NCBI GenBank assembly: GCA_016458225.1 | Contig: JAEMGR010000016.1 | Location: 244,865-308,864 of the forward strand | From: Myxococcaceae bacterium JPH2 | Lineage (GTDB): Bacteria > Myxococcota > Myxococcia > Myxococcales > Myxococcaceae | Direction: 5' to 3' | DNA: 64,000 nt | Part shown: piece after piece, positions 1 to 9,570 of the stretch | How positions within the stretch are numbered: the first letter of the stretch is position 1 | Layout: each line of letters starts with the position of its first letter | The notes under the pieces: generated by a model | Databases searched by the model: none | Told to the model about the DNA's origin: nothing | Seen by the model: only the letters and a program-made list of their open reading frames with translations | Program-made: the position numbers and the translations under genes

Positions 1-1017
1 CACGGCGCCCGCGGGGACGAAGCGCAGCCACGCGGGCCTCGCCACGTCGTCGTGCAGCGCGGCGAGGAGCAGCACGGCGAGCAGCGCCAGCTCGGGCACC
101 AGCGAGCCGGGCAGATCCCAACCCGCGTCCATCGCGTCGAATCCCCCGGCGCTGTACAGCGAGTCATCCGAGGCGCGCGGCGGCTCCACCACGCGCAGCT
201 CGGGAGGCACCGAGCCACGCCCCGGCACCGGCGCGTTGCTCACCGTGGCGCTGCCGCTCGCGCCCCGCGTCCACGGCAGGTACATCGTGCCCAGGCACAG
301 GGCCACGCCCGCCAGGGCCACCACGGCCGGGAAGCGCACCAGCCGCTGCGGCTCGAAGTAGCGCCCCACGCCATCGGGCCCCGCGTACACCTTGCGGTAC
401 TGATCGTGCGCGACGAGTCCCGCCCCCGCGATCCACAAGAGCGGCGTGAAGCCGAGGCTCAGCGAGCGCAGCGCCAGCGCGGCCAGGAGCAGGGCGTAGC
501 CCGCGGCGACCTCGGAGCGCATCAGCGTGAGGGGCACCCACTCCACCCAACCCGGCCGCTCCCCCGCGACGCGCAGCTCGCGCGCCACCAGCACGACGCC
601 ACCGAGCACCGCCAGCGCGCCGCCGGCGATTCCCACGCTGGAGAAGAACGGGAGGATGCCCAGCACCACCGCGCACGTCACCAGCCCCACGCCCACGATG
701 CTGGGCGAGTGTGCCGGCACGTCCCTTAGCCACCGGGGCCCGTCGAAGGGGAGGGGGTTGGCGCCAGGGTTGGTGTCCTCGCCTTCGTCGACGGGAGCCA
801 TGCCCGGCCGAGCCGCGCCCACCTGGGAGGGGCGCGCGTGCTCCTCGGCCTCTTCGATGATCTCCGAGGCGTAGGCCGGCTCCTCGACGGGGCGGGCCGC
901 GCGGATCGCCGTGCGCGTGCGGGTGGGCGCCTGCGACACCGGCATCTTCGCGCCGCAGTTCTCGCAGTACTTCAACCGTGCGTCCGTCGCGTTCTCGCCG
1001 CACTCCGGGCACCGCAT
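1..1017 (-). CDS. Zinc-ribbon multi-spanning membrane protein (3' end outside window)
   Basis: Partial gene: 339 codons are visible and the frame is still open at the left edge. The N-terminus is a zinc ribbon with Cys3, Cys6, Cys18 and Cys21 (CPECG and CENCG). An acidic, Pro-rich linker follows to about residue 90, then at least five hydrophobic segments (about 95-130, 160-195, 225-250 and near residue 320). Zinc ribbons fused to membrane domains are common in myxobacteria and usually uncharacterised, so no function is assigned. I chose the ATG directly before the ribbon, which has GAGG about 9 nt upstream; an in-frame ATG at 1050 is the alternative. It lies 158 nt downstream of ccmG on the same strand and may be read through from the ccm operon. 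Confidence 0.8.
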   Translation of the reverse strand, partial: MRCPECGENATDARLKYCENCGAKMPVSQAPTRTRTAIRAARPVEEPAYASEIIEEAEEHARPSQVGAARPGMAPVDEGEDTNPGANPLPFDGPRWLRDVPAHSPSIVGVGLVTCAVVLGILPFFSSVGIAGGALAVLGGVVLVARELRVAGERPGWVEWVPLTLMRSEVAAGYALLLAALALRSLSLGFTPLLWIAGAGLVAHDQYRKVYAGPDGVGRYFEPQRLVRFPAVVALAGVALCLGTMYLPWTRGASGSATVSNAPVPGRGSVPPELRVVEPPRASDDSLYSAGGFDAMDAGWDLPGSLVPELALLAVLLLAALHDDVARPAWLRFVPAGAV

Positions 1018-1175
1018 GCTGGCCGACCTCGTCGCAGGGAAGGGGACCATCGCGGCCGCCCTCATCGCGGAACGGTTGGCTTACTCGGATTCTGAGCGGG
1101 AATCGAGGCGCCTCGCGCACCCGCGCTGGGCGACGGCCCTGGGTAGGGACGCGTCGCACCTCGCGCGGGGCGGGG

Positions 1176-1730
1176 TCAGTGCGACTCTGGGGCCGGCGTG
1201 GCGGTGGCCTGGGCCGTCAGCTGCTGCAGTCGCGTCGTGAGCGTCTGCGGGTCGATGGGGCCCACGTGCTTGCCGTGAATGATGCCGTTCGGATCGATGA
1301 AGTACGTCTCCGGCACGCCCGCGACGCCGTAGTCCACGGCCATGCGCGAGCGGGGGTCCACGAGCTGCGGGAAGCTGGCGCCCATGCGGGAGAGGAACTC
1401 GCGCGCGTTGTCCTCGGTGTCCTCGAAGACGACGCCGAGGAACACCGCCTGCGAGCCGTACTCGCGCGCCCCCCACTCCAGCACCGGGTGCTCCTGCTGG
1501 CAGGGCCCGCACCACGACGCCCAGAAGTTGAGCACCACGGGGCGGCCCTTGAGCTCCTCCAGGCTGACGCGCTCACCAGTGTCGAGCGCGCGCAGGGTGA
1601 AGGCCGGAGCCGGCTTGCCCTTGAGCATGAAGGGCACCTCGTGCGGATCCCGCCCGAAGCCCTTGAAGAGGACGAACAGCAGCGCCGCGCACACCGCCAC
1701 GAAGCCGAGCGTGTACTGCCAGCGCTTCAT
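1176..1730 (-). CDS. ccmG: CcmG/DsbE/ResA-type thiol:disulfide oxidoreductase
   Basis: A 184-residue thioredoxin-fold protein anchored by one N-terminal membrane helix (about residues 7-24), placing the catalytic domain in the periplasm. The redox centre is WCGPC at about residues 73-77, after the typical VVLNFWASW strand, and a cis-Pro loop follows (GVPETYFID). Proteins of this family reduce the haem-binding Cys pair of apocytochrome c so haem can be attached. Its ATG overlaps the stop of ccmF as ATGA, so it is translationally coupled as the last gene of the ccm block. The length fits CcmG (about 180 residues). Confidence 0.95.
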   Translation of the reverse strand: MKRWQYTLGFVAVCAALLFVLFKGFGRDPHEVPFMLKGKPAPAFTLRALDTGERVSLEELKGRPVVLNFWASWCGPCQQEHPVLEWGAREYGSQAVFLGVVFEDTEDNAREFLSRMGASFPQLVDPRSRMAVDYGVAGVPETYFIDPNGIIHGKHVGPIDPQTLTTRLQQLTAQATATPAPESH

Positions 1731-3751
1731 GCGGCACCTCGCTCGGCGTCACCCGCGACGGGCGGACCCGCGCCCACCACCGGCGCGGGACGGGCCGCCA
1801 CCGCGGCGGAGCGGCGCTGCGGCCACAGCGCGATGAGCGTGCCCACCAGCAGGAGCGGGATGCTGTACCAGATCCACCCCACCAGCGGGAAAACCCACAC
1901 GTTGAAGCTCGCGGTACCGGCCTGCTCGCTGAAGGCCATGAGCGACATGTAGAAGTCTTCTTTGACGGACTCGCGCACCGCGGGCGTGCCGATGGGGTCC
2001 GTGCTGCGCTCGTAGTAGTTCATCCGAGGCCGCAGCTCCGCCACCGAGCCGTTGGGCGCCGTCACCTCGACGCGCGCCGCGACGAAGGTGCGGTGGGGCT
2101 CCTCGCCGCTGGACAGGCCCAGGTACTTCATCTGGTAGCCGCCCAGGTTCATCGTCTGGCCCAGCCGGAGCGTGCCGGACGTGTGCTCCACGTACGACGA
2201 CGACGCGGCCACCGCGACGATGATGACCACGATGCCCAGGTGCACCACGTAGCCGCCGAAGCGCCGGCGCGCCTTGCTCGCCGCCGTGACGAGCGCCGTG
2301 CCCAGGCCTTCCTTGCGCTCGCGCATGCGCACCGTCACCGGCAGCGCCAGCTCGCGCAGGGTGACGACGGTGACGAAGCCCGCCAGGCCGAACGTGAGCA
2401 GCGGGTAGACGCCGCGCAGCCCCGCCGCGAGGCACGCCCCCGTCACCACGAGGCCCACGAGGGTGGGGATGATGAACTGCTGGCGCAGCGTGGCCTTGTC
2501 CGGCGTGCCCCAGGGCAGCACCGGGCCCACGCCCATGAGGAAGAGCACCGCGATGCCACCCGGCACCGCCATCTTGTTGAAGTACGGCTCGCCCACGCTC
2601 ACGCGGATGCCGCGCACCGCCTCGGACACGAGCGGGTAGAGCGTGCCCAAGAGCACCGTGAAGGTGATGGCCACGAACACCAGGTTGTTCACCAGGATGC
2701 TCGCCTCGCGCGAGGCCAGCGACGTCAGCCGCCCCTCGGGGATGAGCAGGTGCCCGCGCGCGGCCAGCAGGCCAATGCACACCACCAGCAGCACCGCGAT
2801 GAACACCAGGAACGTGGGCCCGATGTCCGACTGGGTGAAGGAGTGCACCGAGTTGAAGATGCCCGAGCGCGTCATGAACGTGCCCAGGATGGTGAGCACG
2901 AAGCTGGCGAGCGCGAGGCTCAGCGTCCACAGCTTCAGCATCCGCTTGCGCTCCTGCACCATCGTCGAGTGCATGAACGCCGTCGCCGTCAGCCACGGGA
3001 GGAAGGACGCGTTCTCCACCGGATCCCACGCCCAGTAGCCGCCCCAGCCCAGCACCGCGTACGCCCACCACGAGCCGAGGATGATGCCCACCGAGAGGAA
3101 CAGCCAGGCGACCATCGTCCAGCGCCGCAGGGGCGCCATCCACGCCTCGCCAATCTCGCCGCGCAGGAGGCCCGCCACCGCGACGCCGAAGGGCACCGTC
3201 ATGCCCACGTAGCCCGAGTACAGCATGGGCGGGTGGATGATCATCAGCACGTGGTTCTGCAGGAGCGCGTTGGGGCCCGGCCCGTCCGCGGGCACCGGCG
3301 ACATGGCGCCCCAGGGGTTGGCCGGCCCGGCGATGAGGAACGCGAAGAACACGCCCACCGCCAGCATGGTGCCCAGCGCCAGGGACATGTACCGGGCGTG
3401 CTCGCGGCGATGGATCCACGCGAAGGCGCCCACGTAGACGGCCATGATGAAGCCCCAGAAGAGGATGGACCCCTCCAGGGCGCTCCACAGCGACACCACC
3501 GTGTACACGAGCGGCGTGGCGCGGCTGCCCACCTGGGCCACGTACTTCACGCTGAAGTCATGCGTGACGAGCGCGTACACCATCGTGGCGTTCGCACCCA
3601 CCATGCAGGCGCAGAAGCCCCAGACGGCGCGCATCACCCAGGGGAAGCCCGCCTCGGTGCGGCGCATGCCGGTGACGAGCCCCACCACCGCGCCGAAGGC
3701 CGCGAACGCCAGGCCTCCGAGCACCAGGGCATTTCCAATCGCGCCGTTCAC
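1727..3751 (-). CDS. ccmF: Cytochrome c haem lyase subunit CcmF
   Basis: A 674-residue polytopic membrane protein of the CcmF/CcmC/NrfE family, which passes haem from CcmE to apocytochrome c on the periplasmic side. The tryptophan-rich haem-handling motif [12 protein letters not shown] is present near residue 235, flanked by many membrane helices. A large periplasmic domain precedes the last helix, as usual for CcmF. I start at the GTG that overlaps the ccmE stop (GTGA) and gives the usual N-terminus with a first helix at about residues 5-25. An upstream in-frame start would add 17 charged residues unlike the family. It overlaps ccmG by 4 nt. Confidence 0.95.
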   Translation of the reverse strand: MNGAIGNALVLGGLAFAAFGAVVGLVTGMRRTEAGFPWVMRAVWGFCACMVGANATMVYALVTHDFSVKYVAQVGSRATPLVYTVVSLWSALEGSILFWGFIMAVYVGAFAWIHRREHARYMSLALGTMLAVGVFFAFLIAGPANPWGAMSPVPADGPGPNALLQNHVLMIIHPPMLYSGYVGMTVPFGVAVAGLLRGEIGEAWMAPLRRWTMVAWLFLSVGIILGSWWAYAVLGWGGYWAWDPVENASFLPWLTATAFMHSTMVQERKRMLKLWTLSLALASFVLTILGTFMTRSGIFNSVHSFTQSDIGPTFLVFIAVLLVVCIGLLAARGHLLIPEGRLTSLASREASILVNNLVFVAITFTVLLGTLYPLVSEAVRGIRVSVGEPYFNKMAVPGGIAVLFLMGVGPVLPWGTPDKATLRQQFIIPTLVGLVVTGACLAAGLRGVYPLLTFGLAGFVTVVTLRELALPVTVRMRERKEGLGTALVTAASKARRRFGGYVVHLGIVVIIVAVAASSSYVEHTSGTLRLGQTMNLGGYQMKYLGLSSGEEPHRTFVAARVEVTAPNGSVAELRPRMNYYERSTDPIGTPAVRESVKEDFYMSLMAFSEQAGTASFNVWVFPLVGWIWYSIPLLLVGTLIALWPQRRSAAVAARPAPVVGAGPPVAGDAERGAA

Positions 3752-4233
3752 TTCGCCCCCGTCGCGGCGGCGGTGGTGTTCTCCGACAGCGTCTCCTGCC
3801 ACTGCCGCGGAGCCTCGCCCTCCTTGGGGGCGCGGTACTCGTTGGAGTGGTTCACCATCAGCCGGTTCGAGCTGAAGACGCCCGAGCGGTCATACGTGCC
3901 CTCCACCACGACGCCGATCTTCTCGCGGAACATCTGCGGCGGCGTCTCCGTGGAGCGCACGAGCACGCTCTGCGCTTCGGGCTTGGGCCCGTCCGCCACG
4001 CGGAACTCGAGCGTGGTGTGCTGGGCGTTCCACTGGATGCTGCCCGGCTGCACCACGCCGCCCAGGCGGATGGTGGCCGAGTAGGCCTTCTCGCCGTTGG
4101 ACAGGAGCTCCGAGGGGCTCCAGTAATAGACGAGGTTGTCGCCGATGTTGCCGAAGGCCACGAAGGCCAGACCGCTGCCGGCGACCAGCAGGGCCACCAC
4201 GGCGACGAGTCGGTTGCGAAGGGCGGGCGTCAT
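3748..4233 (-). CDS. ccmE: Cytochrome c maturation haem chaperone CcmE
   Basis: A 161-residue CcmE: one N-terminal signal anchor (about residues 9-28), then an OB-fold domain in the periplasm. The covalent haem site is HxxxY, with His129 and Tyr133 in the segment VNHSNEYRAP. This matches the His130/Tyr134 spacing of E. coli CcmE. The protein carries haem from the CcmABCD complex to CcmF. The gene is 6 nt after ccmD and shares GTGA with ccmF. Both length and motif are canonical. Confidence 0.95.
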   Translation of the reverse strand: MTPALRNRLVAVVALLVAGSGLAFVAFGNIGDNLVYYWSPSELLSNGEKAYSATIRLGGVVQPGSIQWNAQHTTLEFRVADGPKPEAQSVLVRSTETPPQMFREKIGVVVEGTYDRSGVFSSNRLMVNHSNEYRAPKEGEAPRQWQETLSENTTAAATGAK

Positions 4234-4239
4234 GGGGGC

Positions 4240-4425
4240 TTACTCCTTGGAACCAGGCGGGGTGCGGGGACGGCGCATCCACAGCGAGAGCGCGTACAGG
4301 GCCAGGGCCGCCCAGGTGATGCCATACGAGGTCCACACGTAGCCCCAGCCGCCCTGGATGCGGCCCGCGCCCACGGGGTTCGCGGCGGCCTGGGCCAGCA
4401 CCAACAGTGTCGAGAGCGAGGTCAT
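4240..4425 (-). CDS. ccmD: Small membrane protein CcmD-like
   Basis: A 61-residue protein with one strong membrane helix (about residues 31-49) followed by a basic tail (WMRRPRTPP). Sequence identity in this family is always low; the call rests on size, topology and position between ccmC and ccmE. CcmD stabilises the CcmABC complex and helps release haem-loaded CcmE. Its ATG is 1 nt after the ccmC stop. Confidence 0.8.
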   Translation of the reverse strand: MTSLSTLLVLAQAAANPVGAGRIQGGWGYVWTSYGITWAALALYALSLWMRRPRTPPGSKE

Positions 4426-4426
4426 G

Positions 4427-5146
4427 TCAGGCCACCACCTTGGGAGTGCCGCTGTTGCCGCGCGTGGCGGGGTCGTCGGTCGGGAGCGCCTCGGGCAGCG
4501 CGACCTCCGCGTTCCGATCCGCCAGCGCGATGAGGTAGCGGCGCGAGATGAAGACGATCATCAGCGCCAGGAACGCGAACGCGCTCACCCGCAGGGGGAG
4601 CACCATCAGCGGATCCACCGTCTTGGGGCTCGACTGGACCTGATGGAGGCTGCGCCACCAGCGCACGCTGAACCAGACGATGGGCACGTCCACCGCCGCG
4701 ATGATGCCCACCACCGCGCTCCAGACGGCGCGCTTCTCCGGATCCTCCACGAAGCGGCGCAGCGCCAGGTAGCCCACGTACGCCACCAGCATGATGGCCG
4801 CCGTGGTGATGCGCGGATCCCACGTCCAGTACACGCCCCAGGTCGGCCGGCCCCAGATGCTGCCCAGGAGCACGCCCACCGTGCCGAACAGGAGGCCCAC
4901 CTCGGCGCTCGCCTCGGCCATGGCGTCCGTCTTCCAACTCGGCTTGAACAGGTACGTCACCGAGCAGCAGAAGTTCAGCGTCAGCGCCAAGAGCGCCATC
5001 CACACCGCCGGGACGTGCACGTACATGATGCGCTGCACGTCGCCCATCTCCCGGTCAGGAGGCGCCCAGAACAATCCCAGGTAGGCGCCCGCCGCGAGCA
5101 GCACCACGGCCACCACCGGCAGCACCCTGTGCAGTTGCTTTCCCAT
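4427..5146 (-). CDS. ccmC: Haem exporter/ligase subunit CcmC
   Basis: A 239-residue six-helix membrane protein of the CcmC family, which loads haem onto CcmE. It has the family WWD motif (WGVYWTWDPRIT, about residues 96-107) and conserved His residues in periplasmic loops (the MYVHVP segment). I place the start at the ATG with GAGGA 7 nt upstream and only 2 nt after the ccmB stop. The in-frame start at 5230 would add 28 residues overlapping ccmB with no family support. Confidence 0.94.
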   Translation of the reverse strand: MGKQLHRVLPVVAVVLLAAGAYLGLFWAPPDREMGDVQRIMYVHVPAVWMALLALTLNFCCSVTYLFKPSWKTDAMAEASAEVGLLFGTVGVLLGSIWGRPTWGVYWTWDPRITTAAIMLVAYVGYLALRRFVEDPEKRAVWSAVVGIIAAVDVPIVWFSVRWWRSLHQVQSSPKTVDPLMVLPLRVSAFAFLALMIVFISRRYLIALADRNAEVALPEALPTDDPATRGNSGTPKVVA

Positions 5147-5148
5147 GC

Positions 5149-5844
5149 TCAGTCCTCGATGACCTTCGGGAACAGGAGGAACCCCAGCCCCCAGTAAATC
5201 AGATTGAAGCCGCTCAAAAGCCCGAACCATGAGCCCAGCTGATGCATGGGGTCACCCTGGAGCACGAGCGTGGTGGCCTTCGCGGCGGCCAGCAGCGACG
5301 GCACGATGAGCGGAAATAGTAGCAGAGGCAGCAGCACGTCCCTCGCCCGGGCGTTCGACGCGATCGCCGAGTAGACGGTCCCCGGCGCGGACAGGGCCAG
5401 ACAGCCGAGCATCAGGGTGAGGCCCAGGTCGCCCAGGCCCAGGACAATCTTGACCCCGAACAGGGCCACCATGACGGGGACGAGCACGATGCCCAGCACC
5501 ACGAGCAGGGCGGTGTTGCCCAGGGCCTTGGAGAGGAAGATGGCGCGGGCATCCGCGGGGGCCAGACGCACCCCGTCAAGGCAGGCGTTCTCGGCCTCGA
5601 CGCGGAAGGACTCGCCCAGCGACAGTACGCTGGCGAAGAGGATGGCCAGCCACAGGTAGCCGCCCGCGTTGCGCTCCAGGAGCCGGGTGTCCGGCCCGAG
5701 CGCGAAGGAGAAGAGCAGCAGGGTGGCCATGGCGAAGAAGACGAGCGCGTTGAGGCGCGCGCGCGTCCGCCACTCAATCAGCAGGTCCTTGCGCATCAGG
5801 ACGAGCGTGGCCCTGAGGACGCCGATGGGACGGGGCGTGCTCAC
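5149..5844 (-). CDS. ccmB: ABC transporter permease CcmB
   Basis: A 231-residue six-helix permease that pairs with the ATPase CcmA. ATP hydrolysis by CcmAB releases holo-CcmE from CcmC. The N-terminus (VLMRKDLLIEWRTRARL) is the typical cytosolic coupling segment, and FFAMATLLLFSFALGP is the usual first helix. It starts at a GTG overlapping the ccmA stop (GTGA). A much longer open frame reaching to 7869 crosses ccmA and the divergent deacetylase gene and is not a real extension. Confidence 0.93.
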   Translation of the reverse strand: MSTPRPIGVLRATLVLMRKDLLIEWRTRARLNALVFFAMATLLLFSFALGPDTRLLERNAGGYLWLAILFASVLSLGESFRVEAENACLDGVRLAPADARAIFLSKALGNTALLVVLGIVLVPVMVALFGVKIVLGLGDLGLTLMLGCLALSAPGTVYSAIASNARARDVLLPLLLFPLIVPSLLAAAKATTLVLQGDPMHQLGSWFGLLSGFNLIYWGLGFLLFPKVIED

Positions 5845-6500
5845 GCGGCCACCGCCCGGCCATCCTGCAGGTGCAGGCGCTCCTCGCACAGCGTCATCCC
5901 CTGCTCGATGAGGTGGGTGGCCAACACCACGGTGACTCCCGCGGACTTCAGCTCGGCGATGAAGCCCTCCATGTCGCGGATGCCGGCGGGATCCAACTCG
6001 CCGAAGGGCTCGTCGAGCAGCGCCAGGGTGGGCTTCTTCATGAGCAGACGGCCGATGGCCAGGCGCTTGCGCATGCCGGCGCTGAAGTGCCGCACCGGAC
6101 TGTCCGAGCGGCGCGTGAGGCCGACCTTGGTGAGCAGCGCGCGCGCGGTGTCGTCCGGGGACTCCAGGCCGAGCAGCCGACCGAGCACCACCAGGTTCTG
6201 GTGCGCGCTGAGGTCCTCGTAGAGAAAGCTGGCGTGGGAGAGCAGCCCCACCTCGCGACGCACGGCGTCTCGCTCCGTCACGCTGTCCCGCCCGAGCACC
6301 TGGACCTGGCCCGCGGTGGGGCTGAGCGCGGTGGCCACCAGTCGCAGGAGCGTCGTCTTGCCGGAGCCGTTGTGGCCGGTGAGCAAGAGGGAGCGGCCCG
6401 CGGGCAGCGCGTACGTGAGGCGCGCCAGGGCCCAGGTGCGGCCGTAGCGCTTGCTCACGTCGTGGAAGGCGAGCGCGGTTCCGAGGGAGGGAGGGGGCAT
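5841..6500 (-). CDS. ccmA: ABC transporter ATP-binding protein CcmA
   Basis: A 219-residue ABC ATPase. Walker A is GHNGSGKT (about residues 42-49), the signature is FSAGM, Walker B is LALLDEPFGELD, and the H-loop is ATH. It is the first gene of the ccmABCDEFG operon. The 286-nt gap to the divergent polysaccharide operon should hold its promoter, but I see no convincing -35/-10 on this strand. No ccmH or ccmI is visible; the apocytochrome-binding subunit must lie elsewhere or be replaced. Confidence 0.93.
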   Translation of the reverse strand: MPPPSLGTALAFHDVSKRYGRTWALARLTYALPAGRSLLLTGHNGSGKTTLLRLVATALSPTAGQVQVLGRDSVTERDAVRREVGLLSHASFLYEDLSAHQNLVVLGRLLGLESPDDTARALLTKVGLTRRSDSPVRHFSAGMRKRLAIGRLLMKKPTLALLDEPFGELDPAGIRDMEGFIAELKSAGVTVVLATHLIEQGMTLCEERLHLQDGRAVAA

Positions 6501-6710
6501 CGGCGGGGGCGTTCGTAGCCTTTTCTCGGACTGTCCACCAGTGAAACCCAGGCGGGCGGCCAGGGGGAGGAGCGTCCGGGTTTCTGTCCGCCATCAGCCC
6601 CAGCCACGGTTGAAAGCTTTTCCTCTCGTGGGGTCGCGCGGGGCATGGCGCGGGCAGGTGGGTATCCGTGTGCATCGGCGTGTCATGCCCGCCGTGAGAG
6701 TAGGGAGCTG

Positions 6711-6726
6711 TGGCACTCGCCATGCA
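6711..6726 (+). promoter_or_regulatory. Sigma-54-type promoter of the polysaccharide operon
   Basis: TGGCAC, 5 nt, ATGCA: the GG (6712-6713) and GC (6724-6725) dinucleotides have the exact -24/-12 spacing of sigma-54 promoters, with 9 of 11 core bases matching. Predicted start of transcription is about 6737, some 50 nt before the deacetylase ATG. In M. xanthus, spore-coat exo genes are known to be controlled by NtrC-type activators, which fits. This is a motif match only. Confidence 0.6.
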
Positions 6727-6786
6727 CACGGAGCGCGCGCTGGGGCGCGGTTCAGCGGATGGGGCTCTCGGGGAGGGGGCGGGCAC

Positions 6787-7956
6787 ATGGGGGGGACGGT
6801 GTTGCGGCGGGCGGTGAAGGTGGCTGCCGCCGGGATGATGCACTACAGCGGGATGCGCAGGGCGTTGGCCACCTACCAGCGGATCCGCTCGGGTGGACGG
6901 CGCATCCTCATCGTCAGCTACCACCGCGTGGTCAGCGATTTCACCGGCGAGCTGCAGCGCTCGATTCCCGGTCTGCTGATTTCCCAGGAGACCTTCCGCA
7001 AGCACATGGAAGGGGCCCACGCCGCCGGCTACGAGCTGGTGAGCATTGGGGACGCGGTGGATGTCATGAGTGGCCGACGCGCGGCGAAGAAGGACCTGTG
7101 CGTCGTCACGTTCGATGACGGCTATCGCGATGTCTACCGGTACGCCTTTCCCATCCTCCAGCAGATGGGCATCCCCGCCATCATCTACCTGCCGACATCG
7201 TTCGTGGGGACACGGCGGCGCTTCAACCACGATCGCCTCTTCCACCTCCTGCGCCGCGTCCAGCAGCGGCGCTACCGCCCCGTGTTCGACGCGCTCCCGG
7301 CGCCCGCGTTGGACCTGCTCGGCCCGGTGCATTCGGGCACCAAGACGGTGTCCGCGGCCCTGGATGACTTCATCAGCGAGCACCCCACACATGTGCTCAC
7401 CGACATCATCGACGCGCTGGAGAAGCAGCTCGGCGGGGGCCCGGAGCTGACGCCTGAGCAAGGCGATGTCATGGACTGGGACGAGGTGCGGCGCATGGCG
7501 CGCGCGGGCTTCGAGTTCGGCGCGCACACGCAGGGCCACACCGTGCTGACCCTGGAGCCCACCGCCGTCGTCGAGCAGGAAGTGCTCGAGTCCAAGCGCG
7601 CCATCGAGCGCGAGGTGGGCGGTGTCGTGCGGGACTTCGCGTACTGCAATGGCTGGTATTCGGATGAGATCATCCGCGTGCTGGCCGCGCACGGGTTCCG
7701 CTCCGGCGTCACGACCGAGGACACCCCCAACCGCATCGGTGGGGATCCCTTCACCCTGCGCCGCAAGGTGATGTGGGAGAACTTCAGCGTGGGCGTGCTG
7801 GGGGACTACTCGTCCGCGCTCACGGTGTGCCAGCTGGATGACTGCTTTGGCGCGCTGGGGATGAACCACCCGGTGCCTGGACGGCGCCCGCAGGCCATGG
7901 CGTCGCTGGCGCAGATTCTCCGGCCAGAAGCGGACCCGTCCGAGGACCTGCCGTGA
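6787..7956 (+). CDS. Polysaccharide deacetylase (NodB fold)
   Basis: A 389-residue NodB/CE4-family deacetylase. The catalytic Asp pair is in TFDDGYRDVY (about residues 109-118) and the metal-binding His pair in GAHTQGHTVL (HxxxH, about residue 240). Such enzymes remove N-acetyl groups from sugar polymers, and no signal peptide is evident. I use the ATG at 6787 with GGAGGGGG just upstream; the open frame extends further but the extra residues are not family-like. It opens a five-gene polysaccharide operon. From memory this matches M. xanthus exoL in the spore-coat locus, so a role in building or trimming that polymer is inferred. Confidence 0.9.
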   Translation: MGGTVLRRAVKVAAAGMMHYSGMRRALATYQRIRSGGRRILIVSYHRVVSDFTGELQRSIPGLLISQETFRKHMEGAHAAGYELVSIGDAVDVMSGRRAAKKDLCVVTFDDGYRDVYRYAFPILQQMGIPAIIYLPTSFVGTRRRFNHDRLFHLLRRVQQRRYRPVFDALPAPALDLLGPVHSGTKTVSAALDDFISEHPTHVLTDIIDALEKQLGGGPELTPEQGDVMDWDEVRRMARAGFEFGAHTQGHTVLTLEPTAVVEQEVLESKRAIEREVGGVVRDFAYCNGWYSDEIIRVLAAHGFRSGVTTEDTPNRIGGDPFTLRRKVMWENFSVGVLGDYSSALTVCQLDDCFGALGMNHPVPGRRPQAMASLAQILRPEADPSEDLP

Positions 7957-9464
7957 GTGAGACCGCCGCGCCGGAGGCCTCGTTCCTGGGGCGCGCCGGT
8001 CCCCTCGTGCTGGCCCGCCTGTTCACCGCGGGGCTGACGCTGTCCATCCCGTTGGTGCTCGCGCGCGTCCTGCCGTTGGACGAGTACGGCACGTACTACC
8101 AGCTCTTCTTGGTGGCCACGACGCTCTACTACGTCCTGCCATTCGGGATGGTGCAGAGCCTGTATTACTTCCTGCCTCGCGCGGAGGAGCGGCGGCCGTA
8201 CCTGGGGCAGGCGTTGCTGTTCGTCACCGTCACGGGGCTGCTGGGCGCGGGGCTCGTGTGGAGCCTGCTGGGCCGCGTGGCGGACGCCTTCCACAACCCG
8301 GCGTTGATGGACCACCGCGGGCCACTGGCCGCCTACACCGCGCTGCTCCTGGGCAGCTATCCGCTGGAGGTCTCGCTGACGAGTCAGGGGCGCACGCGGG
8401 CCTCGGCCGTCGTGTACCTGGCCTCGGACGCGGTGCGCGCGCTGGTGATGGTGGTGCCGCCCCTGCTGGGCTACGGGCTGCACGGGTTGATGTTGGCGGT
8501 GATGGCATTCGCTGGCGCGCGCTACGTCGCCACGTGGGCAGTGGCGCTGCGAGGCGCGCGGGGGCCCCTGGTGCGAGCGAGCCTGCTGCGCGCGCAACTG
8601 GCGTACTCGGCGCCGTTCGGCGCGGCCATGCTCCTGGCGATTCCGCAGCAAAACGCGCACCTGTACGCGGTGGCGGGCGCTGTCGCGCCGGCGCTCTATG
8701 CGCTGTACCGCGTGGGCTGTTTCCAGCTCCCGGTGGTGGACCTGCTCTACACGCCGACCAGCGAGGTGCTGATGGTGCGGCTGGGGGAGCTGGAGCACGC
8801 GGGGCGGCTGGAGGAGGGCGTGGGGGCGTTCCGCGAGGCGTCTGGGAAGCTGGCCTTCGTGTTCCTTCCCTTCGCCGCGTTCCTGTTCGCCGCCGCGCCG
8901 GAGTTCATCTCGGCGATGTTCGGCCAGAAGTTCCTGCCCGCGGTTCCCATCTTCCGGGTGAGCGTGCTGGGCGTGGTGCTGTCCGTCCTCCCGATGGATG
9001 GGACGCTGCGCGCTCGAGGCATGACGCGCGCCATCTTCGCCTCGTACTTCGTGAAGGCCGCGGTCACGGTGCCGCTCCTGTGGGTGGGCGTGCGGCGCTT
9101 TGGAATGTTGGGTGGCATTGGCGCCTGGGCCGTGGCCGAGGTGGTGGGGAAGACCCTGCTCCTGGCGCGCGTGCCGGCGGCCCTGTCCACGGCCGAACAC
9201 CGGCTGCGCCTGTGGGACGTGCTTCCCTGGTCGGAGCTGGGCAAGGCGTCGTTGGCCGCGGGCGCGGCGGGCGTGGGCGTCTTCGTCCTCCGGGCGGGCG
9301 TGCACGGGGCCTGGCTGAAGCTGCCCGAGGGTTTCTTCTGGCGGGTGCTGCCGCTGGGGATCGCGGGGGTGCTGTTCCTCGCGGGGTATGTGGCGGTGCT
9401 GTACGCCACGGGGGTTCGGCCGCTGAGTGCGTTGGCGGCCTTGAGGACGCGGCGCGCGCAGTGA
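7953..9464 (+). CDS. wzx: Wzx-type polysaccharide repeat-unit flippase
   Basis: A 503-residue integral membrane protein with about 12-14 hydrophobic segments across its whole length, of the MATE/MOP exporter (Wzx/RfbX) type. It would flip undecaprenyl-linked repeat units across the inner membrane before Wzy polymerisation. It starts at a GTG overlapping the deacetylase stop (GTGA). Its place between a deacetylase, a hexapeptide acyltransferase and glycosyltransferases supports the call. From memory M. xanthus has its spore-coat flippase (MXAN_3260, WzxS/ExoM) in the same context. The Wzy polymerase is not in the window. Confidence 0.9.
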   Translation: MSETAAPEASFLGRAGPLVLARLFTAGLTLSIPLVLARVLPLDEYGTYYQLFLVATTLYYVLPFGMVQSLYYFLPRAEERRPYLGQALLFVTVTGLLGAGLVWSLLGRVADAFHNPALMDHRGPLAAYTALLLGSYPLEVSLTSQGRTRASAVVYLASDAVRALVMVVPPLLGYGLHGLMLAVMAFAGARYVATWAVALRGARGPLVRASLLRAQLAYSAPFGAAMLLAIPQQNAHLYAVAGAVAPALYALYRVGCFQLPVVDLLYTPTSEVLMVRLGELEHAGRLEEGVGAFREASGKLAFVFLPFAAFLFAAAPEFISAMFGQKFLPAVPIFRVSVLGVVLSVLPMDGTLRARGMTRAIFASYFVKAAVTVPLLWVGVRRFGMLGGIGAWAVAEVVGKTLLLARVPAALSTAEHRLRLWDVLPWSELGKASLAAGAAGVGVFVLRAGVHGAWLKLPEGFFWRVLPLGIAGVLFLAGYVAVLYATGVRPLSALAALRTRRAQ

Positions 9465-9570
9465 GCGCCGAGGAAGGGTGGAACTGGGGAGGACTTCCCT
9501 CTCCAGGGGTAGGTACCTAGGTTCCCGGCCATGGTGGCGACGGGGTGAGGGTCAGGGCGAGGGAGGCGTG

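Noticed and set aside
5149..7869. 906-codon open frame on the minus strand
   Set aside because: Only its last 231 codons are CcmB; the rest runs antisense to or across ccmA and the deacetylase gene and is a GC-driven shadow.
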